Source: JAQBVV01 sp965249205 (GTDB lineage Bacteria > Acidobacteriota > Vicinamibacteria > Vicinamibacterales > UBA2999). From it: a stretch of DNA of 64,000 nt. The position numbers and the translations under genes are program-made. Of the stretch, positions 25,212 through 33,605 are shown one piece after another (the first letter of the stretch is position 1; the number at the start of each line of letters is the position of its first letter). The notes beneath the pieces are model-generated. The model saw nothing but the letters and a program-made list of their open reading frames with translations, searched no databases and had not been told where the DNA came from. The stretch lies in NCBI GenBank assembly GCA_965249205.1, contig CBDFLL010000004.1, positions 956,242 through 1,020,241 on the forward strand. The letters are read 5' to 3'.

Positions 25212-26321
25212 TCACGCGCCCGCAGCGGGCTTGCCATCGCTATTCACGCGGCCAACGCTCGCTGTTGCCGGTTGCACAAGCAGGTCGAGGGTGATGGCGT
25301 CGTCGGTGCGCAAGTCACGCACGAGCGCCTGCCCCAGAACCTGATCCAGGTAGTAGGGTGGCAACCCATCACTGGGGCTCTTGATCGCGACGTCGGCGGC
25401 GGTCAGCACGTGTCCCGCGGGAACATCGTGTGCAGCAACCAGTTTCTTCCCCATCTTCAGCAAGGGGCCGGCCTCGCTCGCGTAGACCTTCTTTCGACCG
25501 TCGCCGAGCGCCACGTACGCGCGCCGGAGATCGCGGACCATCTTCTTCATGCCCACCGGCTCGAGGGAGAAGCTGTGGTCCGTGCCTTTCATGGAGCGAC
25601 TGAGGGTAAAGTGTTTCTCGATGACCCGTGCGCCCAGCATGTAGGCCGCCAGCGGCATGGCGATCCCGTTGTCGTGCCCTGAATAGCCGATGACCGCGTC
25701 CGGGAAGAGCTCGCGGTACGTCGCGATGACCCGGAGGTCGAGTTCGGAGAACTCGACCGGGTATCCGGCAGTGCACTGCAGAATGCAGAGCTGCGTGTTG
25801 ATCGGCATGACCACGTCGTACGCCCGTTGCACGTCCTCCAGCGTCCCGCCACCTGTACTCACGACCATCGGCTTGCCGATCCGGGCGACGTACCTGAGCA
25901 GCGGCGTGTTCTTCAGATCGCCGGAGGAAATCTTGAAGGCCGGACTGCCCAGCTCGGCCAGAAAATCGGCGCTCGCGTGGTCGAACGCGGTGGCGAAAAA
26001 GGTGACCTTCAGCCGCGCCGCCTCCGAGAGCAGCTCTCCGTACTCCGCTTTGCCGAACTCGAGTGCCTCGCGGTGCTCGCCGTAGGTTGAGCCGAAACTG
26101 TTCTCGTTCTCGTACGGCTTGTCGAACATCTCGCGAGTGAACAGTGATCGATTGTGGCGCTTTTGCAGCTTGACCGCCGCCGCGCCGCTCTCGGCGGCCG
26201 CGCGGAAGATATCCTTGGCCGTCTTCAGGTTGCCCTGGTGGTTGTGTCCGATCTCCGCGATGACGTACGCCTCGCTGTCGTCGCTGATGACGCGATCCGC
26301 GATGGTGATCTGTCGGGTCAT
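25212..26321 (-). CDS. NeuB-family synthase (sialic-acid-synthase-like) with SAF domain
   Basis: 369 aa from MTRQITIADRVISDD with AAAGGAGA upstream; the frame upstream is not coding. TIM-barrel motifs of NeuB/SpsE: YVIAEIGHNHQGNLKTAKDI, AAAVKLQKR, FKISSGDLKN, STGGGTLEDV, ILQCTAGYPV, GYSGHDNGI and VIEKHFTLSR (metal and substrate His). The C-terminal 70 residues are an antifreeze-like SAF domain. NeuB enzymes condense phosphoenolpyruvate with an aldose such as ManNAc, giving a nonulosonic acid. No CMP-transferase (NeuA) or epimerase lies nearby, and the neighbours are uptake and redox genes, so a biosynthetic sialic acid role is uncertain. Confidence 0.85.
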   Translation of the reverse strand: MTRQITIADRVISDDSEAYVIAEIGHNHQGNLKTAKDIFRAAAESGAAAVKLQKRHNRSLFTREMFDKPYENENSFGSTYGEHREALEFGKAEYGELLSEAARLKVTFFATAFDHASADFLAELGSPAFKISSGDLKNTPLLRYVARIGKPMVVSTGGGTLEDVQRAYDVVMPINTQLCILQCTAGYPVEFSELDLRVIATYRELFPDAVIGYSGHDNGIAMPLAAYMLGARVIEKHFTLSRSMKGTDHSFSLEPVGMKKMVRDLRRAYVALGDGRKKVYASEAGPLLKMGKKLVAAHDVPAGHVLTAADVAIKSPSDGLPPYYLDQVLGQALVRDLRTDDAITLDLLVQPATASVGRVNSDGKPAAGA

Positions 26322-26394
26322 CGGCTCTCCTTTTCCCTCGTGCGCATCAACACGCGTTGTTCGCAAGCAACTCAGAATCCTTCGGTCTAGGCTG

Positions 26395-27342
26395 CTACAG
26401 GCATCGGTCTCCGCCGATGCCTCCCTCGACGCCGTCCGTGTCGCGGTACACCCTGTGGCAGGAGTCACAGGCCTCGTTCAACTGTTCGCTGATGTCGATG
26501 AAGGCGTCAAAATCCCTCGCCGTCGATGCCTGATGCGCCAGCTGTCCTACGGCGACCATGTCCGCGACGGCCTGCTTCCAGTCGTCCCGATCCACGGGCG
26601 CGAATCTGCCGTTCTGGCACTTGCGCCCCGGCGTCAAGAGCAGAGCCGCCGTCTCGGTCAGCGCGATGGCTGCCTGATCGACAGCTCGCCATCCTGGATA
26701 GATCGTCGATCCCCACTGCCTGTAGTCGAACGGCTGCCCAACCTCCAATGCCGGCTCGTCGCTTGGGTTCCTGATCTGGAGGTTGAAGATGATGTTCGCG
26801 TTGGGAAACGCGATGCCCCGCATCAACTCTGCGAGATTTCCCTCCGGGGGTGGCAGCGAGCCGGCATCGGCGGTGAGTGTTGGCGGGGCGGGGGCCTCCG
26901 TTACTGGAAACGCGGTCCCCGCAAGGTCCGCTTCGCTCAGCGCGGCCTGCCCCGCTGGAAACGCGCCGCCCTGCAGGATGTACGCCGTCAGATCGATGGC
27001 TTGCTCCCGGGAAAGACTACCGGGGAGGTTAAAGGGCATGGTCGTCTGAATCTGGTCGACGATGGCCGAGAGGGGAGCCGCGCTGTTATTCGACAGAAAC
27101 AGGTCTCCGGTCAGCGGCGGTCCGATGGTGCCCTCGAATTCCATGCCGTGACAGGACGCGCAACCGTCCTCGTAGAGCACCGCCCCACGAGCGGCCTGCT
27201 CGGCGGAGTAGACGCCTGCCGTGAGGGGCCGCAACTGCTGCGCCTGGCCCGATGGCGTATACATGGCGACGATACCGAGAGCGCAGCACATGGTGCCGAT
27301 CGCGTAGTGAAAAGCCGATGGGCGCCATGAGACCAAACGCAT
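26395..27342 (-). CDS. Secreted dihaem cytochrome c
   Basis: 315 aa from MRLVSWRPSAFHYA, preceded by GGGGGA. Signal region AIGTMCCALGIVAMYTPSG. The first heme domain has CASCHGMEFEGTIGPPL near residue 60 with Met ligands downstream; a second motif CDSCHRVYRDTD near residue 295 resembles the cytochrome c-prime type C-terminal site. In the minus-strand locus it sits between the aldolase and neuB-like genes and could accept electrons from a periplasmic dehydrogenase, though none is obvious. Confidence 0.85.
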   Translation of the reverse strand: MRLVSWRPSAFHYAIGTMCCALGIVAMYTPSGQAQQLRPLTAGVYSAEQAARGAVLYEDGCASCHGMEFEGTIGPPLTGDLFLSNNSAAPLSAIVDQIQTTMPFNLPGSLSREQAIDLTAYILQGGAFPAGQAALSEADLAGTAFPVTEAPAPPTLTADAGSLPPPEGNLAELMRGIAFPNANIIFNLQIRNPSDEPALEVGQPFDYRQWGSTIYPGWRAVDQAAIALTETAALLLTPGRKCQNGRFAPVDRDDWKQAVADMVAVGQLAHQASTARDFDAFIDISEQLNEACDSCHRVYRDTDGVEGGIGGDRCL

Positions 27343-27421
27343 AGTGACATCCCCCAAATATTGTTCGAGTTGCACCACAGCCACACCGCTGAGGCCAAGC
27401 ACGCCCATTCTATCTCAGCGT

Positions 27422-28033
27422 CTACCGATCTCCAGCCCGTGGTCCCGGACCCAGGACCATGGATCGGACCGCAGCAATGTGCGCGTTCTCCTCGATGAGC
27501 TCGAGCAGATGCATGGCCTCCAGGATGGACCGGCCGCATGCGATCGCGCCATGTCTTTCGAGGATGGCGCCCCTGGGTCCACCGGCGCCCATCATCGCGA
27601 CGATCTCGGCGTCAGTCTGCGTCAGCCCGCCGGGGGCGAGAGGGATCATCGGCACGGAGCCCAGTTTGGCATCGGCGGTGACCGTCACGCTTGGCGGCGC
27701 GATGCTCGCGGCTGCCCATCCAGTGACCCAGGGCGGGTGCGCGTGGGCGATGCCATGCACGTCAGGCCGCATCTGGTAGATCGCCAAGTGGATGGCCACG
27801 TCGCTCGTCGGTTGCGCGCCTTCGCGCACCTGGCCGTCGAGCCCGACCACGCAGAGGTTCTCGATCGTGCACTCTGCGAAGCCGACCCCAGTCGCCTTGA
27901 TAACGCAGGCGTCGCCCGAGGGAACACGGGCCGAGAGATTGCCTCCGATATTGGTCTGCAGTCCGGTCCGAAACGCGCGCTGCGCCGCGTCTACTACCGA
28001 CTGCTTCGTGAGCAGGACATCGTTTTCAGGCAT
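27422..28033 (-). CDS. Class II aldolase/adducin family protein
   Basis: 203 aa, close to the usual 200-220. Motifs: TGLQTNIGGNLSARVP near the N terminus, HLAIYQMRPDVHGIAHAHPP (Zn-binding His pair) and AILERHGAIACG (third His). Members cleave or epimerise phosphorylated or free sugars (L-fuculose-1-P aldolase, L-ribulose-5-P epimerase) or act as oxo-acid decarboxylases. All the metal His are present. It lies in the middle of the locus, so a retro-aldol step on the transported compound is a reasonable inference. Confidence 0.87.
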   Translation of the reverse strand: MPENDVLLTKQSVVDAAQRAFRTGLQTNIGGNLSARVPSGDACVIKATGVGFAECTIENLCVVGLDGQVREGAQPTSDVAIHLAIYQMRPDVHGIAHAHPPWVTGWAAASIAPPSVTVTADAKLGSVPMIPLAPGGLTQTDAEIVAMMGAGGPRGAILERHGAIACGRSILEAMHLLELIEENAHIAAVRSMVLGPGPRAGDR

Positions 28034-28149
28034 TGCAACTCGGTATCATACGACCACACTCGCAGAACGCGAGCGCATTTCAAAGACGCGCCGGGAGCTT
28101 TCGCGCCATCGGCGATCGTCGAACGGGGTGGCGCGGCCGGCGAAGAAGG

Positions 28150-28171
28150 GGGCGGCCGGTCCCGGCCGCCC
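28150..28171 (-). terminator. Perfect 10-bp hairpin after the creatininase gene
   Basis: GGGCGGCCGG and its exact complement CCGGCCGCCC separated by 2 bp, 13 bp beyond the stop of the minus-strand creatininase gene. Downstream on the minus strand is a pyrimidine stretch (CCCTTCTTC) rather than a clean T run. It may terminate or stabilise the transcript before the aldolase gene. Confidence 0.5.
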
Positions 28172-28183
28172 GGTCGAAGCGTG

Positions 28184-29113
28184 CTACATCGGCCGAAAGG
28201 CGCGATTCCAGTAATCTCGATTCTTGATCTCGACCGTGACCTTCTTGATCTCTTCAATGAACTCCGCGAGCAGCTCGGCCTTCTTCCGCACGATGCGCTG
28301 GCCTTTCTCCGGGGTCGCTCTGAAGGGATTGCCCGGGTTGCCGATCAGGCCGGTGTCGCTGTACTCCTGGTGATCCATCGGCACCCACGCGGCATCCTTG
28401 CCGTTCATCGTCAGATACGGAGAGCCATTCGCCTTCGTGAACTTGTTGCTGACGTCCGTGATCCACTTGGGCGGGTGCGTGAAGTCCTTGTCGGTGCGTT
28501 CGAGGTGCACGATTTTCTTGCCGTACATACTCTCGAAGAGCAGACATTCCGACGTCTCCACCTCGCTGCCATGCCAACCCGGCGCTTCCTCTGGCGGGTT
28601 CTCGATAATGCCTTCGTCAGCCAGGAGCGCCGGGGCTGCTTCGGCGTCGTTGCGCCAGCAGCAGACAAAGGCGCCGGTTTCGTAGCGAAGGGTCCTCAGC
28701 GCCGGATCCACAGCCTTCATGTTGGAGGTGTGGCCCGTGGCAAAGATCAGTTTGTTGAAGCCGTTCTGGATCAGCGACCGGCCCACCTCGTACAGCACGT
28801 TCTGATAGACCGACGCACTCAGCGTCACGGTGCCAGAGGCCGTGCCGGGCTGGTGTAGGTGCTGCGGTGAATAGCCGAACGGAATGGTCTCGTAGTGGGG
28901 GACGTTGGCGAGTTCGGCGGCGAGCTGGCAGGGCAGCTCGGTGGCGATACTGTCGGTGGAGACGGGCAGGTGCCGTCCGTGCTGTTCCGTGCTTCCAAGC
29001 GGGATCAGGACGATGTCGGTTTCCTCCAGCCACTTTCGGACGTCCAGGTAGCCGCAGCGAAACAGGTTATAGATCTTCTCTTCTTTGACTTCTTTCTGTA
29101 CTTCCCACTCCAT
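28184..29113 (-). CDS. Creatininase family protein
   Basis: 309 aa, AGGAGA upstream of the ATG. Signature PLGSTEQHGRHLPVSTDSIA near residue 40 gives the metal Glu/His/Asp, ATGHTSNMKAVDPAL corresponds to the GHGGN-type loop, and HGSEVETSECL gives the last Glu. The family splits cyclic amides or lactams (creatinine, formylated purine products), and one branch acts on oxidised inositols (dehydro-inosose ring opening). The long N-terminal stretch EEKIYNLFRCGYLDVRKWLE is unlike plain creatininase. The substrate is unknown. Confidence 0.87.
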   Translation of the reverse strand: MEWEVQKEVKEEKIYNLFRCGYLDVRKWLEETDIVLIPLGSTEQHGRHLPVSTDSIATELPCQLAAELANVPHYETIPFGYSPQHLHQPGTASGTVTLSASVYQNVLYEVGRSLIQNGFNKLIFATGHTSNMKAVDPALRTLRYETGAFVCCWRNDAEAAPALLADEGIIENPPEEAPGWHGSEVETSECLLFESMYGKKIVHLERTDKDFTHPPKWITDVSNKFTKANGSPYLTMNGKDAAWVPMDHQEYSDTGLIGNPGNPFRATPEKGQRIVRKKAELLAEFIEEIKKVTVEIKNRDYWNRAFRPM

Positions 29114-29241
29114 GCCCCGTCTCCTCTTGGAAAACCGCTAAGATCGCGCTCTGTACTGTGGTCGCCGCCTGCGTAACCGAGGTCGCCAAACTCCAACCAC
29201 CGCGAACTCGCGGTGGCTGCAAACTCGCAATCGTAGTGCCC

Positions 29242-30510
29242 TCACGCCTTGGGCGTCAACCGAATCGCGGCCGCTCGACGATGCGCATCCATGCCTTCGT
29301 ATTCCGCCTGGCGGGCAGAATACGGGGCCAGCAGTTGCACCCCTCTCTCGTCGACCCACTGGTGGGTGATTACCTTCAGGAAATGTCCCACCCAGAGCCC
29401 CCCTGTATATCTGGCTGCCCGCGCTGTCGGAAGAATGTGGTTGGTGCCCGAGACTTTGTCGGCGAACACTTCGGCCGCTGATTCTCCCAGAAAGAGGGAT
29501 CCGTACGAGGTCAAGCGCGGAACGAGAGCCTTGGGGTCCCGTGCGTGGACCTCCAGGTGCTCCGGGCCGTAGTCGTTGGCATAGGCGGCCGCATCCGCCA
29601 GAGTTGGCACAACGACGATGATGCCGTTGTCTTCCCAGGAGCGGCGGGCCACCTCTTCAGTCGTCAACTCGCCGAGCTGCCGCTCGATCTCTTTCACGAC
29701 ATCCGCGGCGAGTTGTTCGGATGTCGTGACGAACGCACCCCTGGCGTTGGGGTCGTGCTCACATTGGGCCAGCAGGTCCGCAGCGATGTAGTCGGCGCGG
29801 CCGGTCTCGTCGGCAATGACCATGCATTCGCTGGGGCCGGCAAGAAAGTCGATACCGACGGTTCCGTACGCCTGTCGCTTCGCCTCCATCACGTACTGAT
29901 TGCCCGGTCCCACGATCATGTCCACGGAGGCGATCGTGTCGGTACCGAGGGCCATCGCCGCAATGGCGTGGGCCCCGCCCAGGCAGTAGATCTCGGTCGC
30001 ACCGATCGCGGCCATGGTGTAGAGGATGGCAGGGTTGATGCGCTTCTCCTGGCCGGGCGATGACACCGCCACGAGACGTTTGACTCCGGCCACTGCCGCC
30101 GGGACCAGCGACATGACCGCGGACGTGGCGCACGGATAGCGCCCCGCCGGCACGTACGCCGCGCAGGAGTCCACCGGAACGAGGCGGTGCCCCATGTAGA
30201 CGCCTGGAGCGATCTCCTGCTCGAACTCCGTGATCTGCGCGCGCTGGGCCTTGGCAAAGGCTGTCACCTGCTGGATCGCAAAGTTGAGCCCCTCGACGAG
30301 CGCGGGCGACAGCTCCTGTTTCGCGGCGTCGATCTGCTTGTCGGTCACCCGGAAGGGCCCGTCATAGCCGTCGAACTTCCGTGAGTATTGAGCGATGGCC
30401 TCGTCCCCACCGGCTCTGACGGTCTGGATGATCTCTTCGACCGTCCGCTGGAGTTTCTTCACGTCATCGGGCGCGGCCGGTTTGGCGCTCTTGATGTCCT
30501 TCACGTGCAT
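29242..30510 (-). CDS. Histidinol-dehydrogenase-like protein (HpsN-type paralogue)
   Basis: 422 aa. Motifs of the HisD fold: VPAGRYPCATSAVMS, GGAHAIAAMALGTDTI, VGPGNQYVMEAKRQAYG, DFLAGPSE, and DYGPEHLEVHA with the catalytic Glu-His. The end reads SGTNHILPTARAARYTGGLW then VGHFLKV, the form seen in sulfopropanediol-dehydrogenase (HpsN)-like proteins, not in biosynthetic HisD. No his genes surround it. It therefore probably oxidises a polyol or sulfonated diol with NAD. The start overlaps the DegT stop by one base (TGATG) and uses GAGGAGAAGA inside that gene. Confidence 0.87.
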   Translation of the reverse strand: MHVKDIKSAKPAAPDDVKKLQRTVEEIIQTVRAGGDEAIAQYSRKFDGYDGPFRVTDKQIDAAKQELSPALVEGLNFAIQQVTAFAKAQRAQITEFEQEIAPGVYMGHRLVPVDSCAAYVPAGRYPCATSAVMSLVPAAVAGVKRLVAVSSPGQEKRINPAILYTMAAIGATEIYCLGGAHAIAAMALGTDTIASVDMIVGPGNQYVMEAKRQAYGTVGIDFLAGPSECMVIADETGRADYIAADLLAQCEHDPNARGAFVTTSEQLAADVVKEIERQLGELTTEEVARRSWEDNGIIVVVPTLADAAAYANDYGPEHLEVHARDPKALVPRLTSYGSLFLGESAAEVFADKVSGTNHILPTARAARYTGGLWVGHFLKVITHQWVDERGVQLLAPYSARQAEYEGMDAHRRAAAIRLTPKA

Positions 30511-31790
30511 CAGTTCTTCTCCTCGAGCATTTCCCCTACGTTTTTCGTGACCTTCGACAAAGCCTCGCCGATGTCGTCGATATCCGGCGGTTCAGCCAGC
30601 AGCACCTGATGTCGCAACATGATCGTGCAGTCACAGGCTGCTTCCGCCGTTGGGCACCGCGGAGGATCGCGAACCAGCGCGTCCTCATATCGCGCAAGCG
30701 CCTCCGGCCACAGGTGGCTGCGCACGTTCTCCGCCTGGAATACTGGATGGCGATACAACGGCCTGCGGTCTCCCGGCACGAAGGGCACACCTTCGGCACA
30801 GAGGACCTGGCACAGACGATCAGGTGACACCTGCCCGAAGTGCTGCAGGTCGTACCGGATCAAATAGTAGTAGTAGCCGTGTTTCATGTCCGCTCCCAGT
30901 GCCCGGACGTGCCGCAGTCCAGGGAGACGGTCGATGTGGCTGGTGAGTCGCGCGGCATTGGCCTGGCGGCGTTCATCCTGCGCCGGAAAGGAGTCGAGCT
31001 GGCCCAGCAGCACCGCGGATTGGAACTCCGATAGCCGGTAATTGCTCGACAGTTGACGACACTCCAGTGCCGACGATCTGACGGCTTCGCCGGTGTTGAA
31101 CCGACCGAAGGCACGTAGGGCCGTGATCCGTTCGGCCAGGCCAGGGCTGTTCGTCATGATGAGGCCTCCCTCGCCGGAGGTCATCGTCTTGTTGGACTGG
31201 AAGCTGAATGTCCCCAAGTCGCCCCAGGTGCCGGCTTTCTGGAGCGACAGCGTCGCGTCGATGGCCTGCGCGCAGTCTTCGAGCACGTGCAAACCGCGCC
31301 GCCGGGCGATCTCCAGGAGGGCCGGCATGTCGGCCATGTGTCCACCCAGATGCACCGGAAGGATCGCCCGGGTTCTCGGCGTCACCCGGCGGGACACGTC
31401 AGCCGGATCGATGCAGTAGCTGGTGGGATCGATGTCGGCAAACACCGGGATCGCGCCGACCATCAGGGGCGAGGTTGCCGTGGAGATAAACGTGTAGCAC
31501 GGCACGATCACTTCGTCACCCGGCTCAATGCCAAGCGCGCGAAGCGCGATCTCGATGGCGACGCTCCCGTTGGCCACCGGTAGCCCGCGGCCGGCGCCAT
31601 GACGCTCCGCGAATCGTTGTCCGAACAGCGTGCCTGCCGCGTCAGGGTCGTCCGCCTGCAAACCGGCGAACCAGCGGCGACTGGTCAGCACACGTTCCAA
31701 CTGCTCTCGCTCCTCCGCGCCGCCGATGGGCCAGGACGGATACGGCCGCGTCCGTACCGGCGATCCACCGCGTACCGCTAAAAGCGCCAT
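30510..31790 (-). CDS. DegT/DnrJ/EryC1 family PLP-dependent aminotransferase
   Basis: 426 aa from the ATG at 31790; an in-frame GTG 33 nt upstream is less likely. Fold-type I landmarks: LPVANGSVAIEIALRALGIE, PCYTFISTATSPLMVGAIPV, HVLEDCAQAID (Asp for pyridine N) and FSFQSNKTMTSGEGG (Schiff-base Lys). Relatives transaminate keto-sugars or keto-cyclitols (e.g. scyllo-inosose), or make 3-amino-5-hydroxybenzoate. Translational coupling with the HisD-like gene suggests sequential oxidation and transamination, or the reverse. Confidence 0.88.
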   Translation of the reverse strand: MALLAVRGGSPVRTRPYPSWPIGGAEEREQLERVLTSRRWFAGLQADDPDAAGTLFGQRFAERHGAGRGLPVANGSVAIEIALRALGIEPGDEVIVPCYTFISTATSPLMVGAIPVFADIDPTSYCIDPADVSRRVTPRTRAILPVHLGGHMADMPALLEIARRRGLHVLEDCAQAIDATLSLQKAGTWGDLGTFSFQSNKTMTSGEGGLIMTNSPGLAERITALRAFGRFNTGEAVRSSALECRQLSSNYRLSEFQSAVLLGQLDSFPAQDERRQANAARLTSHIDRLPGLRHVRALGADMKHGYYYYLIRYDLQHFGQVSPDRLCQVLCAEGVPFVPGDRRPLYRHPVFQAENVRSHLWPEALARYEDALVRDPPRCPTAEAACDCTIMLRHQVLLAEPPDIDDIGEALSKVTKNVGEMLEEKN

Positions 31791-31935
31791 ACGACGTTCC
31801 ACACCTCTCCAGTCACCCGCCACGTCGCGATCTGATCACGGAGAGCGCTCCGCCCGGATGTCGGCGTGGACCCCATCGAGCAACGCGCTGGTTCGTTCAA
31901 GCAGTCCGTGGTTCTGCCTCGATCTCCCGGGTGCG

Positions 31936-33204
31936 TCACCTTGTCGACCTGGCGGCTGTGGCGTCGTGCCAGAACTGCTCGAACAGCGTCACGACGTGGT
32001 CCGCGAATGACGGGTCGTTGACGTGGTCAGCGACTTCGTGAAATGGCGTGTCCGGACGTAACTGGCTTCGAAGCGTCCGGATAAACGCCTGGTCCGCCTC
32101 TTCGTCCCTGAAGTGGAGACCGGCCCGGTTGTAGAACGACCAGCCACCAGTGGGCACGACGACGGCGACAGGCTCGGTGGCCTTGTTCAACCGAGCCGCC
32201 ATCACTTCGGCAAGGTCCACGAGTTGTTCTTGAGAGGCGCGCACGAGCGAGACGTTGGGGTTGTGTCGCACGCATGGCTGAGCGCGGTAGCGCTCCGGCA
32301 CCGACTCCATCGGCCCGAACGTAATGAGGTCGAGGGCACCAGGCACGACCAGACGGGGTACCGTGCGACCCCCGAGGACCAGCCGGGTCTCGTTCCCGCC
32401 GTGGATCCCGCCGAGCATCTCATCGGTCAGCTCATGGGTGCTCAGATCGAGGATGACATCCAGCATCCCTTCGGATGCCAGTTCCTCCATCGCGACGCCG
32501 CCCGTGCCATTACAGTGGAAGCCGAAGATCTCATAGCCTCGTTGCTCGAGCCTGGCCTTGATCGCCATGGCCGCGGGCGTGGTGTTGCCGTAGATCGAAA
32601 TGCCCACCCTGGCCCGCGACGACGGCTGCGGCGGCATCGACGCGTGTGCCGAGGCCATGCCGACGACGCCACCGACGGCGTTGGTCAGAATGAGCTTTGT
32701 CAGGGAATTCAGTCCGAGGACGTCGACGACCGAGTGCATGATCGTGAGGTCGCGCGTGCCCGTATAGATTCCGAACGGCGTGCGTCCCGAGGCGACGGTG
32801 GACACCAGCATCTTGGGCACGCCGATCGGCAGCGCCCGCATTGCGGTGCTGCACACTTCGGTTCCCTGCGCCCCACCCAATCCGATCACCCCGGCGACGC
32901 GCCCTTCAGCGTGGAGCGTCTTCAAGATCTTCGCCGAGCCCGCGGCCATGGCGCGAATCCAGCGATCCCGCGTCTCTTGCTCCGTCATCCTCGAGGCCAG
33001 GTACTCGCGGCTTTCGCCGACCTCGGCCGCGATCGCGTCGGATGTGATGGAGGGAACTGGTGCTGCCGGATCCGGGTTCGGCGTGATGCCCGTATCCAGG
33101 ATCAGTGACTGGTAACCGCCCGCTTCGATCCGGCTGACCACGAAGGCCGCTTCGGGCCCCTTCGTATCGAGTGTTGCGATTACAACAATCGCCGCTGTGT
33201 TCAT
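31936..33204 (-). CDS. Tm-1-like ATP-binding protein (UPF0261)
   Basis: 422 aa from MNTAAIVVIATLDTKGPEAA. The two-domain UPF0261/Tm-1 fold is recognised by LDTKGPEAAFV, IGLGGAQGTEVCSTAMRALP, TVASGRTPFGIYTGTRDLTI, IYGNTTPAAM, GFHCNGTGGVAMEEL and STHELTDEMLGGIHGGNETR. The plant member Tm-1 binds viral replicase; the bacterial role is unsolved, and genes often lie in catabolic loci. It is the furthest-upstream minus-strand enzyme of the core run. The overlapping frame 5' of the start is non-coding. Confidence 0.9.
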   Translation of the reverse strand: MNTAAIVVIATLDTKGPEAAFVVSRIEAGGYQSLILDTGITPNPDPAAPVPSITSDAIAAEVGESREYLASRMTEQETRDRWIRAMAAGSAKILKTLHAEGRVAGVIGLGGAQGTEVCSTAMRALPIGVPKMLVSTVASGRTPFGIYTGTRDLTIMHSVVDVLGLNSLTKLILTNAVGGVVGMASAHASMPPQPSSRARVGISIYGNTTPAAMAIKARLEQRGYEIFGFHCNGTGGVAMEELASEGMLDVILDLSTHELTDEMLGGIHGGNETRLVLGGRTVPRLVVPGALDLITFGPMESVPERYRAQPCVRHNPNVSLVRASQEQLVDLAEVMAARLNKATEPVAVVVPTGGWSFYNRAGLHFRDEEADQAFIRTLRSQLRPDTPFHEVADHVNDPSFADHVVTLFEQFWHDATAARSTR

Positions 33205-33336
33205 GTCGGCCGCGTCCTCAACTTCCGTACTCTGAGTCGCCACGTTCCGCGAGGCACCCCGCACGTGCCGGCGCGGCGCAGCCATTCACCGCCGGTCCCG
33301 GACCTGGAGAGCCTGGATAGTATAGTGGTCGCCGCC

Positions 33337-33484
33337 TAAAGCGCTTTTCATGACCGTGTGGTATTCGAGCAGCCGCAATGCCGAAAATGGTTACGGCATT
33401 CGGCGGGACCGAAGCGTTGCGGTGGTGTGCGCAGAAGTATCATGCTCGCTCAGTCACTACTGGGGCTATCTGAAAAGCGCTCTA
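33337..33484. repeat. Palindromic element C (148 bp)
   Basis: Ends TAAAGCGCTTTTCATGACC and GAAAAGCGCTCTA are inverted. The left arm continues GTGTGGTATTCGAGCAGCCG and CAATGCCGAAA, matching arms in elements A1 and 61938. It occupies the spacer between the Tm-1-like gene and the divergent IMPase-like gene. The rest of 33205-33605 shows no gene. Confidence 0.7.
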
Positions 33485-33605
33485 GGCTTCCTCAGGTGCG
33501 CGCGCCTACATCGCCTCTCGGCGGACGAGGAGCGTTCGCGAAGGGTGACCGATCCGGCGCCAGTCGAGGATCCAGCCTTTACGTCACGTATAGAGGAAAT
33601 CTGAG

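Noticed and set aside
26119..28858. Long plus-strand ORFs (403 and 504 codons) across neuB, cytochrome, aldolase and creatininase genes
   Set aside because: Each spans several real minus-strand genes and their spacers, with low-complexity composition.
29242..30510. Annotation as histidine-biosynthesis hisD
   Set aside because: No his operon nearby and the C-terminal signature is of the HpsN-like branch.
33320..33340. Shared motif GTGGTCGCCGCCT near 29157 and 33326 as a common promoter element
   Set aside because: Spacing to the two minus-strand starts differs greatly (about 40 and 120 bp) and no -10/-35 context is shared.
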